Shown here: positions 44,075-56,409 of the stretch, in pieces
How the letters are laid out: the number at the start of each line of letters is the position of its first letter
Position numbering within the stretch: position 1 is the stretch's first letter
DNA from: Isoetes taiwanensis
Taxonomy: Eukaryota; Streptophyta; Lycopodiopsida; Isoetales; Isoetaceae
DNA length: 64,000 nt
NCBI GenBank assembly: GCA_021234155.1
Contig: JAJEKV010000070.1
Span: 5,899,311-5,963,310, forward strand
Reading direction: 5' to 3'
Notes under the pieces: generated by a model
Database searches by the model: none
Seen by the model: the letters and a program-made list of their open reading frames with translations, nothing else
Told to the model about the DNA's origin: nothing
Program-made: the position numbers and the translations under genes

Positions 44075-46745
44075 CTCCTCCTTGATGAGAGGTCACCATC
44101 TCGACGCTCAATCTCCTCCTCCTCCTAGAGATGAGATTTGGAATCTATCAAGACCAATGCCAAGTCGATGTCGCTCAAAGAGCTCACGAGCCAAAGGTTT
44201 GGTCAAGAGATCTGCGGTATTGTCCTTGTAGGAACACGCTCAATCTGAACCTGTTTATTGGCGACAAGATCCCTCACAAAATGATAATGCTTGGAAACAT
44301 GCTTAGATTTTGGATGTTGAACTTCAGTGGCGCACCAACTAATGCCACCTTTGTTATCTATAAGCATCTTTGCTGGTGCAGAAGTGCGTTGACCAATGCC
44401 TACAAGAATAATGATCTCACGGGCTGTTGTAAATGCTGCAACATACTCCATTTCAATGGAAGAAAGAGATACATGGCTCTGTTTCTTGCAGATCCAAGCA
44501 ATTGCAGCATTGGCAAGCATAAAATAAATGCCGGTCCGGATGTGGATCTAGAGTTACCTATGACATCGCTAAGTGATGAATCACTGTATGTCAGCAACGA
44601 AAAGACATCACTATGGTTGCAATATATAAGGCTATAAGCAGTATCCTAGTTAAGTATCTAAAAATGTACTTGGCTATTTTCCAATGCTTATGAGAAGGAT
44701 TTGCCAAAATTGAGAGACCTATAACAACAAGTGTAATATCAGTAGTGCAAACTATGCAATACATAAGGCTGCCAATCGAATGCCAAAATGAAACATTTTC
44801 CATGGAAAGATGCTCAGCATTAGATTGTGGACAATCTTTCTTGATGAGGAGAGAACCTAGATAGGGGCTTTAGATGGATTGCAATCAATCATGCCAAAGC
44901 GCTCAAGCATTTCTTTAATGTACTTTTTTTGAGAGATGTGAATTCCTTTATTCTGTTCTCTTGCAATTTGTAAACTCAAACAATAACGAGCTTCACCTAA
45001 GTCTACCATTGGAAACTTAGTAGCAAGCCTTATCTTGAATTTAGCAATGTGCTCATTATCATTGTCTATGAGCAAAGAATCATCCATGTACAAAGCAATG
45101 GCGAGTAAGAACTTGTCTTGACGATGGATGTAGACATTAAAATCAGCTTCACTTGACTGAAATCCTTGATCTTTGAAGAAAGAATCTATGGTCTTATTCC
45201 AAGCACGTGATGCTTGTTTTAACCCATAAAGTACGTTCCTCATTTTGCATAACAATGCTCAGCACCAACTTTGACATAACCCTGAGGTTGCTTCATATAT
45301 ATTTCATTATCAAGTTTGCCATTAATGAATGCTGTCTTGACATCTTTTTGATGAATCTCAAGATTATAATGAGCAGCAAATACAAGAAGAATGTGAATGC
45401 TCATTGTCTTGACCACTGAAAAACATATTTCCAAGTAATCAAGGCCATATTGAAGGCCATATTGTTAGCTGAAACTCTGTGCAAGCAAGCATGCTTTGTA
45501 GTTGTTGATGGTGCCATCAGAATGGAGTTTACATTAGTACACCCATTTATTACCCACGATCTTCTAATCATGAGGAAGAGGAACCAAATCCCAAGTGCCA
45601 TTTTGAACAATAGAATTCATTTCATGGTCCATTGCTTGCTGTCAATGAGGTGGTGCAGTGCATGAAATAGCTTCACTATAGCTGATGGGTTTACTGATAA
45701 TAGCAGCACCAGAAAACTTCATAATGTTGGATATAATTTCAGCATAAAAGACAAACCTTCGAGGAGGAAAACATTTCATTTTTCCTCGACCAAGCTCTTC
45801 TTCAACTTATCTTTGATTAGGATGATCAAGATCGTCTCCTTGATTTGATGGGTGAAGATCTCCTCCTTGATCAGATGGGTCGACATCTGCACCATGATCA
45901 GGAAATAGAGGTGCTGGAAGCACTGCAAGTGTTGGAACCATTGCAGGTGCTAGAACTGCTACAGCAACTAGAAGATCAAGAATTGAGTCCAATGAATTAG
46001 AAGCTGCAGCATCATCTGTTATCCATGCAGAGATATCAATAAATTCCACATTAGAAATCTTTTGAACCTCACTGAAATGTCGAGAATAACATCTCTCGAT
46101 TAACATAAAGCTTCTTGGTGTCCCGATCAATCAGCCTGGTCAGACAAACCTACAAAGATCATTTTCTTGCTGGTAGGCTCAAGTTTCTTGCAGTTAACTT
46201 TGGAAATAAGCAGAGTAGCAATACATCCAAAGACACACAATTGAGACAAATTCAACTTGATAGCCCAAAATCGAATGGGTGTCAAGGATTGAGCGATCAA
46301 GCAACATGCCATGTCGACAATGCTGCGATTATTTCGCTCAGCAATGCCATTACGTTGTGGAGTATGAGCTTTGGTAAGTTGTGCTCAATACCATGATCAA
46401 CACAAAATTTATTGAATGCATGACTACTGTCCACCATTATTAGATCTGAGCTTCTTAATATGATATGCTACTTGATTTTCAACAAACAATTTATATCCTT
46501 AGAAATAGACAAATGCATTATATTTTCGCTTCAAGAAATAGATCCATGTTTTCCTGCTCAAGTCATCAATGAATGTAAAAAAAAAAAAATAGGCACCCAA
46601 GAGAGAAGAAACAGGAGATGGACCGCAAAGATCCGTGTGTGCTAATTCAACAAATAAGCACTCTGGGGACCAATTCAACTTGCCAAGGACTAAGACGGCT
46701 GACGTCTTGCAATAGATCTGATTCATCCCAGCCTTACATGCTACT
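44075..46745 (-). pseudogene. Copia pol remnant (integrase to RNase H), minus strand
   Basis: Reading leftwards from 46745, integrase shows ELAHTDLCGPSPVSS and FTFIDDLSRKTW. The RT blocks EIHQKDVKTAFINGKLD and NEIYMKQPQGY (about 45330-45270) are followed by NVLYGLKQASRAWN and LYMDDSLLI (near 45090). RNase H shows AIAWICKKQSHVSLSSIEMEYVA and KHVSKHYHFVRDLV. Gag, protease and the 5' LTR are missing, and frames shift repeatedly. It is an old truncated copy, unrelated in detail to the copia element at 22.7 kb. Confidence 0.9.
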
Positions 46746-47177
46746 AAACATAAGCAAGCATAGCTTCAATGAGTAAAATGCCTACAAGTTATTGGCGCAA
46801 TAAGAAAATAATCTGCAACATCCTTAACAAGGCCACAACTAAGATCTTTTCACATATTTAGCACAATTAAAGTATTAATTGCTTACACAAGAAACTAGCG
46901 GGGAGGCACAATAGGAGGCTTAGGTAGTAGTAGGTCTTGGATGTAGTTTTGCATTATGTTAAGTGAACTGATAAAGATAGACTATAAATGATTTTATTGA
47001 TAGATCCACTTCATTTTCAACATACATTACACATGATGAGGCTTGCACTCATGTATTTCTCCACCTGATGGTAGAGAGTGGGTTTTTTCCGGTCGGGCAC
47101 ACCCCAACATAAAGGTCTAACGCTAGCCACCACGTGGTTAATATGACATGTCATACAACAAATTATTGATCTTGAAA

Positions 47178-47335
47178 CGCTCTAGCAAAAAAATACCCCA
47201 TTAGCAAGTAATCTCGCGTTAGAGCCTAGTTACATTAGGCTTACTAGGTGTACAATTTTTTCTAGCAAAAAATTACAGCATTAGCAAGTAATCTTGTGTT
47301 AGTTCCTAGTTACATTAGACTTACTAGGTGTACAA
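47178..47335. repeat. Imperfect ~82-bp tandem duplication
   Basis: Two copies of a unit share CTAGCAAAAAA, ATTAGCAAGTAATCT, CCTAGTTACATTAG and CTTACTAGGTGTACAA. The SINE at 47336 inserted at the end of the second copy. Confidence 0.8.
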
Positions 47336-47673
47336 TTTTTTTTTTTTGAAGGACGTCATTTTACTCATCATCGCATCAGATGAGTATATTCTACATATCA
47401 CATAGAAGCCAATCCACTACCTAGACGCAATAAGCTAGGAGCTGCTTTGCATGTGATTATCGAGTACATATGGCAAGTTTAAGGTCTCTACCACAGGACC
47501 AATTGGTCGTACTTAACCCGCTACCACAGGACCAATTAGTCGTACTTAACTCGTGACCTCGAGGCAATAAATTTTTAAGGTCCCCATTACTAGACCGATA
47601 TTGACCAAGCTTAAACCCGTGACCTCGGATGTGGCGGTTTAAGGTCCTGCCACTAGACCATGCCTCGAAGGAC
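47336..47673 (-). mobile_element. SINE with several tRNA-like modules, A-tail and 14-bp target duplication
   Basis: The plus strand starts with a run of T (47336-47347), the complement of an A-tail, and identical 14-mers TACTAGGTGTACAA flank it at 47322-47335 and 47674-47687. On the minus strand its 5' part (47670-47610) has an A-box-like TGGTCTAGTGGCAGG and a B-box-like GGTCACGGGTTTAAGC. A related second module follows (GGTCTAGTAATGGGG...GGTCACGAGTTAAG), then two shortened copies around TTGGTCCTGTGGTAG. These features define a tRNA-derived SINE made of repeated heads. Confidence 0.82.
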
Positions 47674-47687
47674 TACTAGGTGTACAA

Positions 47688-48081
47688 ACTTAGTTTGCCT
47701 TAGTAATGACATGTTTTACCATTGCCTTTTTAACAACTAATATCACCTTATGTGTAGTATACTGGTTGTCAATTTGGTTAAGCACTTCTAATTCAGAATT
47801 GAGAAATGAACAGCCATAAAATAAGACTCCTGTGAAAAAAAGGCCTAAATAGTCGACGTTGCTAAGAATAGATATTCTCTTGTGAAAGGAAAAGAAAATG
47901 AGAAGCAGCAAAAATATCCCTTGCATTGGCTACTACGCAAAATAATGTAAACGGGCAGGGAACGAGAAAGAAGCATGCTTACAATCGCGCGTAGAATTGC
48001 GCAATCCTTTTGGAAGACACATTACACCTGGGCTTTATCTTGATTCCAAAACCTTGGTAAAACCTCGAGGCTCTCCCGGCC
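47688..48081. other. Upstream region of the PPR gene
   Basis: About 390 bp lie between the SINE duplication and the PPR start codon. I see no TATA box at a clear distance. The SINE is the nearest element upstream and might influence transcription, but nothing in the sequence shows it. Confidence 0.35.
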
Positions 48082-50715
48082 ATGGAGGCAGCCGGCCTAC
48101 ATCATACTGGCCGCTGTCCTACCTTCCATCCACTCCCAGAATTTTTATTTCATTCGACTGTTAAAACTTCATCAGTTTCATGCAGAAAAAAGAGCATTGC
48201 TGTCGCAGTTGAACCAATTGTAGTAGAAGAATCCTCCCCACAAGCGTCTAAGATAGATGTGTACACGTTATGCAGAGAGGGTCGTTTCAAGGATGTTATG
48301 GATTGTTTGGATGAGCATGGATTTGAGGCAGACTACCATGTCTTTTCGTGGTTGTTGAAGAAATGTGGAAATTTGAAGGCCCTTGAAGAGGGAAAACTTG
48401 TACACTGGCATATCGTAAGAAGCAGCCTCGACCGTGATGTCTTCTTGGGCAGCCTGCTTGTGGAGATGTATCGAAAATGTGGAAAGGTGATGGATGCTCG
48501 GCGTGTTTTTGATAGAATTGATTCTAGAAATGTGATTGTGTGGACTAGCATGATTGCTGCATATGCGCAACATAAGCAGAGGAAGGAGGCTATCCAGTTA
48601 TTTCGAGATATGAATATAAAAGGGGTTCCTCCTAACAAAGTTACCTTTTTGAACATTCTTGATGCCTGCACTGGTCTTGACGAACTGGCAGAAGGTAAGC
48701 TCATTCATGCCCATGTTATTGATCGTGGTTTTGGGTTTAATGATGCAGTAGGGATTGCCCTTATCAATATGTATGGCAGATGTGGCAGTGTGGATGAGTC
48801 AAGGCGCGCATTTGGCAAATTAAAGTCCCGGAATGTTGTTGCTTGGACCAGCATCATTGCAGCAAATTCGCGGCTTGGTCATGGTAAACAGGCTCTTCAA
48901 CTCTTTCAACAAATGCAAATAGAAGGCGTACAGCCTGACAAAGTTACTTTTCTTACTATTGTAAACGCATGTGCTGCAATTGAAGCCATAGGAGAGGGAA
49001 AATTGATCCATGTTTATGCTGCTGATTATGGATTTGAGTGTGATATTGCAATAGCATCTGCTCTAGTTCACATGTATAGCAAGTGTGGCACTCTTGAAGA
49101 AACAGAAAGAATGTTCAACAAGATGCATGAAAAGAATTTAATTGCATGGAGTGTGATGGTGGCAGCATATGCTCGACGTGGATATGGAAAGGAGGCCCTG
49201 CAATTGTTTTTAGAAATGCACGAAAAAGAGATGAAGCCAGATAAAATCACATTTGTTACTATATTAGATTCATGTGCTAGCCCGCCAACTTTGGAGCTAG
49301 GAAAGGTAATACATGCGCGAATTGCGGATCATGGATTTGAATCTGATGTTGTTCTTGGAACAGCCCTTGTTAATATGTACGGGAAATGTGGCAGCATTGA
49401 GGATTCCTTAAGAATGTTCCACAAAATGAATAGACGTAATATTATTTCATGGACTGCAATAATTGCTGTATGTACGCAGCATGGGCATGCTAAGGAAGCA
49501 TTACATTTATTTCATGAAATGTGGTCGGATGGTGTCGAACCTGATAGTATCAGCTTTGTGGCTGCAGTAGATGCATCCGCTAATCTAGGAGCAATTTCAC
49601 AGGGTAAGCTGATTCACGCAGTTATAATGGTCAGTGATTTTACGCCTGATATTACACTAGAAAGAACGATTGTTAACATGTATGGGGAGTGTGGACAACT
49701 TGAGGACTCTAAAATAGTTTTTGACAGGATGCAGCAAGTTAATGAGGTATCATGTGGGGTTATGATATCAAGCTATGTTCAAAATGGTAATATCAAAGAG
49801 GGTTTTAAAATCTTTCAGCAAACCTATCACGTGGGCATGATCCCAAGCCGGACAAGTCTAGTCAGTCTTCTTGATGGATGTATGTATCCAACAGGCTTAG
49901 GGATGGGTAAGTTGATTAATGCATGCATTATTGACAATGCTTTGCAGTTGGATATTGTTGTTTGTACTGCTCTCATCAACATGTATGGACAATGCGGGCC
50001 CATTGAGATTGCACGAAAGGTTTTTGACAAAATGTGTGAAAAAGATATCATACTATGGGATGCTATGATAGCGGTGTATGCTTACAATGGCTATGGAAAA
50101 GAAGCCCTTCGTCTCTTTGAAGAGATGCTCCTTAGAGGTGGAAAGCCAAATGCATTAACTTTCAGTAGTGCACTTCAAGCGTGTGCCTCTTTGGCGGCAT
50201 TGTCTTTGGGATCAAAGCTACATGCTCAGATTGCTGATGATGCACTTGAACTGGATCCTGTTGTTGGAACTACACTGATCTATATGTATGGAGAGTGTGG
50301 CAGTCTGGAGGAAGCCCGCACAGTGTTCAAAAGATTGCATGAATCAAATGTTGTGACATGGAATGCGATGATGGAAGTATACGCACAATATGGAGAAGGG
50401 AAAGGGGCACTCGGACTTTTCACAGAACTGCATCTTGCTGGTGTTATTCCAGATGATGGTTTTATTGTCAATTTCCTGACAGCATGCTGTTATGCGGGCA
50501 TGCTTAATGAAGGGCTTCACTTTTTTCTTTTCATAACAGGAGAACATGGCATGACACCTGTGGAAGAACATTATGGATACATTGTTAGAATTTTTGCACG
50601 AGCAGTTCTAGTTGAAGAGGCCAAGGATTTAATGGAGCAAGCACCATTTCAAAATCAAGGTTCGCTCCCAATTTTGGTGTCTCAAATTGATACCTCCGAA
50701 AGTTTGTCAGACTAA
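48082..50715 (+). CDS. Pentatricopeptide repeat (PPR) protein, PLS class, no DYW domain
   Basis: A single open frame of 877 residues has a good start context (GGCCATGGAGG). The first ~45 residues are Ser/Lys-rich and poor in acids, a likely plastid or mitochondrial transit peptide. From about residue 80 to the end the protein is built of about seven P-L-S triplets of about 101 residues. Each shows GKLIHAHV, then NMYGKCGS, then WTAMIAAYAQHG-like blocks. PPR proteins of this class bind organellar RNA one base per motif and act in RNA editing or processing. The chain stops soon after the last S-type motif and an E1-like fragment (EEHYGYIVRIFARA). No E2, E+ or DYW deaminase domain follows, so it would need a partner enzyme for editing. 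No intron and no stop interrupt it, so it looks functional. Confidence 0.93.
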   Translation: MEAAGLHHTGRCPTFHPLPEFLFHSTVKTSSVSCRKKSIAVAVEPIVVEESSPQASKIDVYTLCREGRFKDVMDCLDEHGFEADYHVFSWLLKKCGNLKALEEGKLVHWHIVRSSLDRDVFLGSLLVEMYRKCGKVMDARRVFDRIDSRNVIVWTSMIAAYAQHKQRKEAIQLFRDMNIKGVPPNKVTFLNILDACTGLDELAEGKLIHAHVIDRGFGFNDAVGIALINMYGRCGSVDESRRAFGKLKSRNVVAWTSIIAANSRLGHGKQALQLFQQMQIEGVQPDKVTFLTIVNACAAIEAIGEGKLIHVYAADYGFECDIAIASALVHMYSKCGTLEETERMFNKMHEKNLIAWSVMVAAYARRGYGKEALQLFLEMHEKEMKPDKITFVTILDSCASPPTLELGKVIHARIADHGFESDVVLGTALVNMYGKCGSIEDSLRMFHKMNRRNIISWTAIIAVCTQHGHAKEALHLFHEMWSDGVEPDSISFVAAVDASANLGAISQGKLIHAVIMVSDFTPDITLERTIVNMYGECGQLEDSKIVFDRMQQVNEVSCGVMISSYVQNGNIKEGFKIFQQTYHVGMIPSRTSLVSLLDGCMYPTGLGMGKLINACIIDNALQLDIVVCTALINMYGQCGPIEIARKVFDKMCEKDIILWDAMIAVYAYNGYGKEALRLFEEMLLRGGKPNALTFSSALQACASLAALSLGSKLHAQIADDALELDPVVGTTLIYMYGECGSLEEARTVFKRLHESNVVTWNAMMEVYAQYGEGKGALGLFTELHLAGVIPDDGFIVNFLTACCYAGMLNEGLHFFLFITGEHGMTPVEEHYGYIVRIFARAVLVEEAKDLMEQAPFQNQGSLPILVSQIDTSESLSD

Positions 50716-53270
50716 TCCAGTGCTTGGATGAATCATGGGTTTTTACAGACTTATAGGTAGACATATTCTTGATGGGAAGTACTGAACCCACATGGCTATT
50801 TCCTTCTAGCCTGTCATTTGGGGGAAGTTCAAGCTAAAATGCATTCCTTCCCTGAATATTAGTATGTTATACTGCAGCTGTCCATTGAGGAAGTTGTTTA
50901 GGACCCATCGGGAAGTGTGTAATGCGATCAAGTATGCAAGTCAGACATAATGTACACTATTGTAAGTACATAAGATTCAACCAGATTTACATTTATCAGC
51001 TTTGTATCTTCAATTGCTAGTTGTTTGCCAACTGACAGCCTCACATCCAATGAATCTAGTGGCTAATACAGTTACTTGATAGTTCTAGTTTGTACTATGG
51101 TTTGCTCAATTTTGCGAAATTATTCAAATATAGTTTAACCGATTACGAGCTAACATTTGATAAAGACAACGTGGCTAACATTGGATAAAGACAACGTGGC
51201 TGTGACCGTCGATGGGGCGTGGAATACAGACAGACGGACACTATTTCTTTATTAGATTAGATAAGAATGGAGAATAGATTGAATGATGGGTATGAGCCAA
51301 ACTTGGCTTCTACATAGGCTTGTACATATATTGCCTACAAAAGGGACACGTCTCTACAATTCGCTAAGTGGCGATTTTTTAGACCTTTAGTCAAATTCCA
51401 TGGCTAAAGTTTATAAAGGCAATTTTTTTTAGAAAAAACATAATTTAGCCACTCCAAAAGGGGGTAAATTCTGAACGCTTAGAGTTTAGCCGGGATTGTT
51501 TGCTGCGTGGTGTACTGAATCGCCTTCTCTAAAGTTGATTAGGAGAACCCTGATCAATTCAAATAGCCATGCCAATTCTATTCAAGGACCTCTTTCATTT
51601 AGGAATTGCCATTAGCTACCTCAATCATATTTTGAATTTGTATCTATAAGTTGTTTAGGTTAAATGCTATGAAGAATGTTACATGATGTGCATTTTAAGC
51701 TTTAAATAGTAGTGATCTCTTCTTGCAATTGTTGACCCTAAAGGGCTTCATCACCAAATTCACCATTTGGATGCATTTGACCCCAATGTAAACATGCATG
51801 TTCCTTCAAACGATATTGTTTGTTCCTTATGAATTGTACTCTGAACAACTTTGTTATCATTTTGTAAAAGAAGCATATTGAATCAATGTCATTCATGTAC
51901 TAATCAATGCTCAAAGTTCGAAGTTAAATAGTTGCACTTTAGCTGGGGACCAAGAAAAATTCGCCAACATCAGAATTTCATGTCATATAAATTTTACATT
52001 TTAGCCAAATGGGAAGATAATTAAAGGGCTTTATTTTATCAAATTTCGCCAAGAAAAAACTCCAAGAACTTTTGTTTTTCATAGGTTTAGCCAACCTTAA
52101 TTTGAATAGAAAAAACATTTAGGGCCGTTAAAATTTACCCTAATGGCATGTCAAAAAGTCATCAATAAAATCTACACAATGTACTAGGTGGTCAGCAATG
52201 ATTAATTGAAGTTAAATGGTTTTAGTCAATTTACAAAAGTTGTAAAGAGGAGGCATTTTAAATTCAATTGGAAACGTGTCTATGATTAACAAAATACGCA
52301 ATGGACATAAATGAATGAGGAGGAGCATCTTTTTTTGCCCAACTAGTATAAGAGAACATCAACATTTTTGCCTCCAGATCTTAATGTCTTGGTCCCCATC
52401 CTTTTGCCCCAGGTTTTAATCTGAGCCATTCATTCTAGAGTGCTATATCCAGTAGCATTATTGTGTACGAATTCATTATGGCCATAACAAGCATATTATA
52501 ATCATAACATATTAAGCGCATCACATCAAAAAAGTTACAGCAAAAATATGTTATAGCACAATAGATATTGCCATCGCCATTGTCGCTACATTTTTTCTGC
52601 AAAAGGACTCGGACTAGCGTAGATACAAACATGACAACAGATTCTGCCATCGCCATCAAGAACTCGTCATCGTCATAACCACTACATTTTTCAGTAGAAG
52701 TACTCGGACTAGACGTTAAGGTCGATATATCTTCCATTCTGCCTTATAGCCTAGGATAATGGCCAAGTGACTAGGAAATTTCAAGGAATCAAACCGTATT
52801 TTGTCATCCCAATAAAGATGCATCCCGAGCATGCATCTTTAAGAAAATGATATTGAAACCATATATGGCATGTAACAGGCCCACGAGAATAGACCCCATC
52901 TTTACATGTAGAGAAGAAGAGAATCCATGACACGTTCATATCATTGCCTTGGTTTTCTTACCTTCCATGGGAAGTAAAAATCAAGTCAAAAAACTGAAAA
53001 ATGCTTGGCACATAATTAGTCCACGGAGGAGGATGGCACAGCTCATCGACTAGGGTTTAGGTGCTACTTCAATCTCAGATATCTCCCTCGAATGTTTGTT
53101 TCGAGCAATTTTTGGTGCGTTGAAAACCCTGTGCAGTAAGCTTTCTAGTGGTGTATGGCATCAGGTGGTTTCCTCTCTATTTCAGTCCTAGAATTGGGAT
53201 TATCTATTTCGGCCTCTATGATTACCATCGGTATGCAATTTTGCTAGCAATTTCCTACTTCTATGACTCT
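50716..53270. other. Intergenic DNA, no gene recognised
   Basis: A 25-bp unit with GATAAAGACAACGTG is duplicated at 51149-51198. An internal ~75-bp near-duplication around CTACATTTTTTCTGCAAAAGGACTCGGACTAG lies at 52575-52720, which explains the minus-strand ORF there. Otherwise AT-rich, without coding signal. Confidence 0.45.
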
Positions 53271-53289
53271 CCCAGCACTGCCTCCTAAT

Positions 53290-54540
53290 TCTTGTCCCAG
53301 TCCTGCTTCCATGGATTTGTACCAATTCCCACCTCTCTCTATGGTGCATTCTATATCTACTTACTTCATCTCTACCTTCTCTTTCTAGTACCTCTGCTAC
53401 TGCCCCAATTCCTTCTCTTGCTCCATCCTCTTCAGGCCTTTTATCATCTCCTACTCTCGCTTCCGCTCCTTGGTCTGCTCCTAACACCATTGTCGAGTCT
53501 CACTTACACGCTTCAATGATTGGATTAAGCGTGAACATGACATCTGTTGTGTGTTCTGCTCGTTTACTACTATTATATATGATGGAGAATAACAAAAAGA
53601 AGGTTTTCACATACATGAAAGAGTTGCAGGCTCTTGAAGAACAAATGTATGTTCCATTGCCTCCTGATAACATGTTCTATGAAACAACAATGTGCCCTAC
53701 TGCCTTTGCACAGGCTAGTGTCTCAGTTGCAGAGATAAGCCATGGTGCCCACTTGCAAAGTCTGCACAACCTAGTATCTCATGCGGTAGTATGTCATTTC
53801 ACAGGGCAGTTCCTTGATCTCAAAAGGATGAGCGTTTGGTTGAAGCAACATCTTCAAAATTGGGATTGCCTCAGCATGAGTCCTTGAGAGTTTTGGAGAA
53901 GCAAAACAATTATTTCTTAGTGATGTTTGGGTCGCCTATTGCTGTTGACAAACTAGTGGAACATGGAATGGATCCTTTATGAGGGCATTATCTCTTGTAT
54001 CAAGTATACACCCCTGGATATCTACCCAATAAGTGGTGCATGTCATATGCCCTACTGGTTTGTTTGTGCTGGAGGACTTTTCTATTGAGTTGCAGGTTCT
54101 GGTCACCATTGCCAATGGATTACATTTGCATCTTGATCATTCTATTGTCAATGGTCCTCGTGTTTGTGCATCCCTTCCTGCTGAGGTCGTTCATCCAAAG
54201 TTTCTGGTTGTTAAAGGAGGTCCATTCCTTATTAAATACAAATTGTCTTTGCTTCACTGTCTCGAACTCGCCAATATGTTCCCTACTGTTGGGACTTTTC
54301 TACTTATTGTGCACGAAGACCCACCATGCCCATCCCTGCTCCCGCTTTTGTCTCTCTTAATTCTATTCCTCCTATTTTTGGCCCTACTTCCACCACTCTT
54401 ACACCTGTTCCCGCTCTTACCTCTGCTTCATCTTCTGCCCTAGTCACAGGCACATCCATTGTAGCCCATGATTCTCTTCCTTCTGAACAAAGAGAGAGGC
54501 TTGACATCATTGCACGCAGATAAGAGCACATTGAAGAAGA
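53290..54540 (+). pseudogene. Second copy of the mobile-element ORF1 family (relative of 4.2 kb)
   Basis: The plus-strand frames carry RFNDWIKRE, then TSVVCSARLLL, then NNKKKVFTYMKELQALEEQ, then LPPDNMFYET and SHGAHLQS. Each has a counterpart in the 4.5-4.8 kb ORF1 (RFGDWIKRD, TSSVQSAR, NNKKELSSYLNELQ, LPPEDAFYEA, HSAHLQS). After that the two copies differ, and no HUH motif was seen here. The 54033-54443 frame (VLEDFSIELQVLVTIANG) and a Pro/Ser/Thr-rich piece at 54326-54523 follow. Multiple shifts make it a pseudogene. Confidence 0.6.
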
Positions 54541-54974
54541 ATAGTCCATTGCTCGCATGAAAAAAACTGCTTGGAGGACCTGAATAGATTTGCGCCACAG
54601 CCCTCTGCATCTGCATCTCCCAACCCTGTTGAGCCACCACTCCTCATCATTATTGCTACATTTCCAATAGCATCGCAACCACACTAGTCTAATCAAGTGG
54701 ATACTGAGTCTCATATAAATGTTGATATGGACTTAGAGCATCCTCCAGACCTGCCTGGCTGGATAATAAAAGTTAATCTCCTAGAATGTGCGAGGGGTGC
54801 CTTCTCCTCTACTAAAAGGAGCAGATAATAAGTGTTTTGATAAGGGGCAAGAGTGGAGATTAATTAATATTTATGCGCCATGTCAGAGAGGTGCAACATG
54901 GGTGACTTTGCGATTCAACTATCCATATTTGGTGGTTATTATCTCTATGGAGGAGATTTCATCCTTACTATAGC

Positions 54975-56165
54975 AGGTCCAACAGCTTGTTCAAGTATGC
55001 CAGCAGTTGCAGTCAGATAATAAGGAGCTCAGAGAATGGGTTGCTTCACATGAATCCGCTTCCAGCTCTGGATCGAGGCCAGCAGAGCCTAAAATTAGCT
55101 TCCGAGAAGTTTGACGGCACTTGGTTTAACCTTCGTGGGTTTCCCCCGAATTGCAGGATTTTGTTGCCTTCACTGCAGAGCTCGAGGCATGCTTTGGAGA
55201 CACCAATCATCAGCGCACATCAGTCACAAAACTCAGCAATCTCAAATAATGCTCTTGTCCAGCATCAATACATACATGAGAATTTTGCCAAATTGCTATA
55301 GATACAGCCTGGGATGATGCTGCACTTCGAGATTGCTTTCGAAGGGGTTTAAGTGAGGATGTCAAAGATATATTGTTATCTATAGAGGACTCTCAGACTC
55401 TAGAAGAAGCCATCATATTTGCAGTCCGTTGCGATAATCGGCTCTTCGAACGTAGGCAAGAGAGACGTAGTCATGTCTTTCCAATCTCATAAGCACCTGT
55501 TGCTACACCTGCCCCGGTCCCATCTGTAGAATCCAGCAGGTCCGGGCCCGAGCCTATGCAGATTGATCGGGCAGTCCGAGGGCTCTTGTCTGCTACTGAG
55601 AAGCCGCGTCGGAGAGAAGCTAATCTTTGCCTCTGCGGTGGAGGAGCTAGTCATATTGCACATGGATGCCCTATGAAACGCCCAAATCAGTCGAAAAACG
55701 CTAGGGGCCGGTCCGAGTAGTAGGAGTCTCTCGTCGGTGGGCCGCCATTTCTCAGATTCCTTGCACGCTTCATGACAAGTTTATTCCATCAGATAAGGTC
55801 ATTAAGGAATTTTTTATCTCTATATCATTGGAATCAGAGGTTGGGTGGTTGGAAGCATTGAAGCAACTTGATTGTGGTGCAAATACCTGCTTTATGGATA
55901 GTGCATTCACCACTAAGCATGTCATCCCTAGAAGCAAGGTTTAGCATCCCAGTTCTGTCGGGGTGATTGATGGATGTGAGATCTCCTCGAGCGCAGTCAC
56001 AGAATATACTGCACCTCTTCAGGTTTTGTTCGAGGGAGCTTCTTGTAGCGTTTCCTTCAATCTTATCGCTAGCCCACATGCGTCAGTAGTCTTGGGTCTG
56101 CCCTAGCTCGAGCTATACAACCCAGATTGATTGGCGTACTAGATCTTTCGGTTTGCTGGTGCTAG
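54975..56165 (+). pseudogene. Chromovirus gag-protease remnant
   Basis: A coiled-coil-like lead (QLVQVCQQLQSDNKELREW) is followed by a gag core: LQDFVAFTAELEACFGD, then RDCFRRGLSEDVKDILLS, and TLEEAIIFAVRCDNRLFERR. A degenerate zinc knuckle with CGGGASHIAHGC lies at 55629-55672. The protease piece follows in a shifted frame (LDCGANTCFMDSAF near 55868, then SVVLGLP near 56090). This is the gag-protease type of Tekay/Del-like chromoviruses, as in the 3' half at 27.9-32.1 kb, but it is not contiguous with it. No RT follows. Confidence 0.75.
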
Positions 56166-56409
56166 CTCTAGTTCCAGTCCATCTGCAGTCCAGGCCTCTA
56201 CACCAACATCTATTTTAGTCCGTGTAGTATCGTGGGCCTTTGAATCCGTCTTTGCTGTTCATGTTTCTGGGTGAAAGCATGTTGTAGTGGAACACCCTGG
56301 GTGTCCCCCCTGTCCCCCCTAAAAATGTGGTGGGAGATATGAAATTTGTGGTGCGATTTTAAATTTTTGTTTGGCGCCTAGTGCATAACTGCCCGGATTC
56401 AATCATTTC

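Noticed and set aside
44857-45434. Retroviral or caulimovirus reverse transcriptase (YMDD)
   Set aside because: Flanking blocks (YGLKQASRAWN, TAFINGKLD) and domain order are Ty1/copia.
47480-47670. Tandem tRNA genes
   Set aside because: Modules are degenerate and bounded by an A-tail and a target duplication, so a SINE fits better.
48268-48704. Minus-strand ORFs opposite the PPR gene
   Set aside because: They are antisense shadows of a repetitive coding sequence.
54304-54714. Minus-strand 136-codon ORF
   Set aside because: Antisense of a Pro/Ser/Thr-rich low-complexity segment; no domain.
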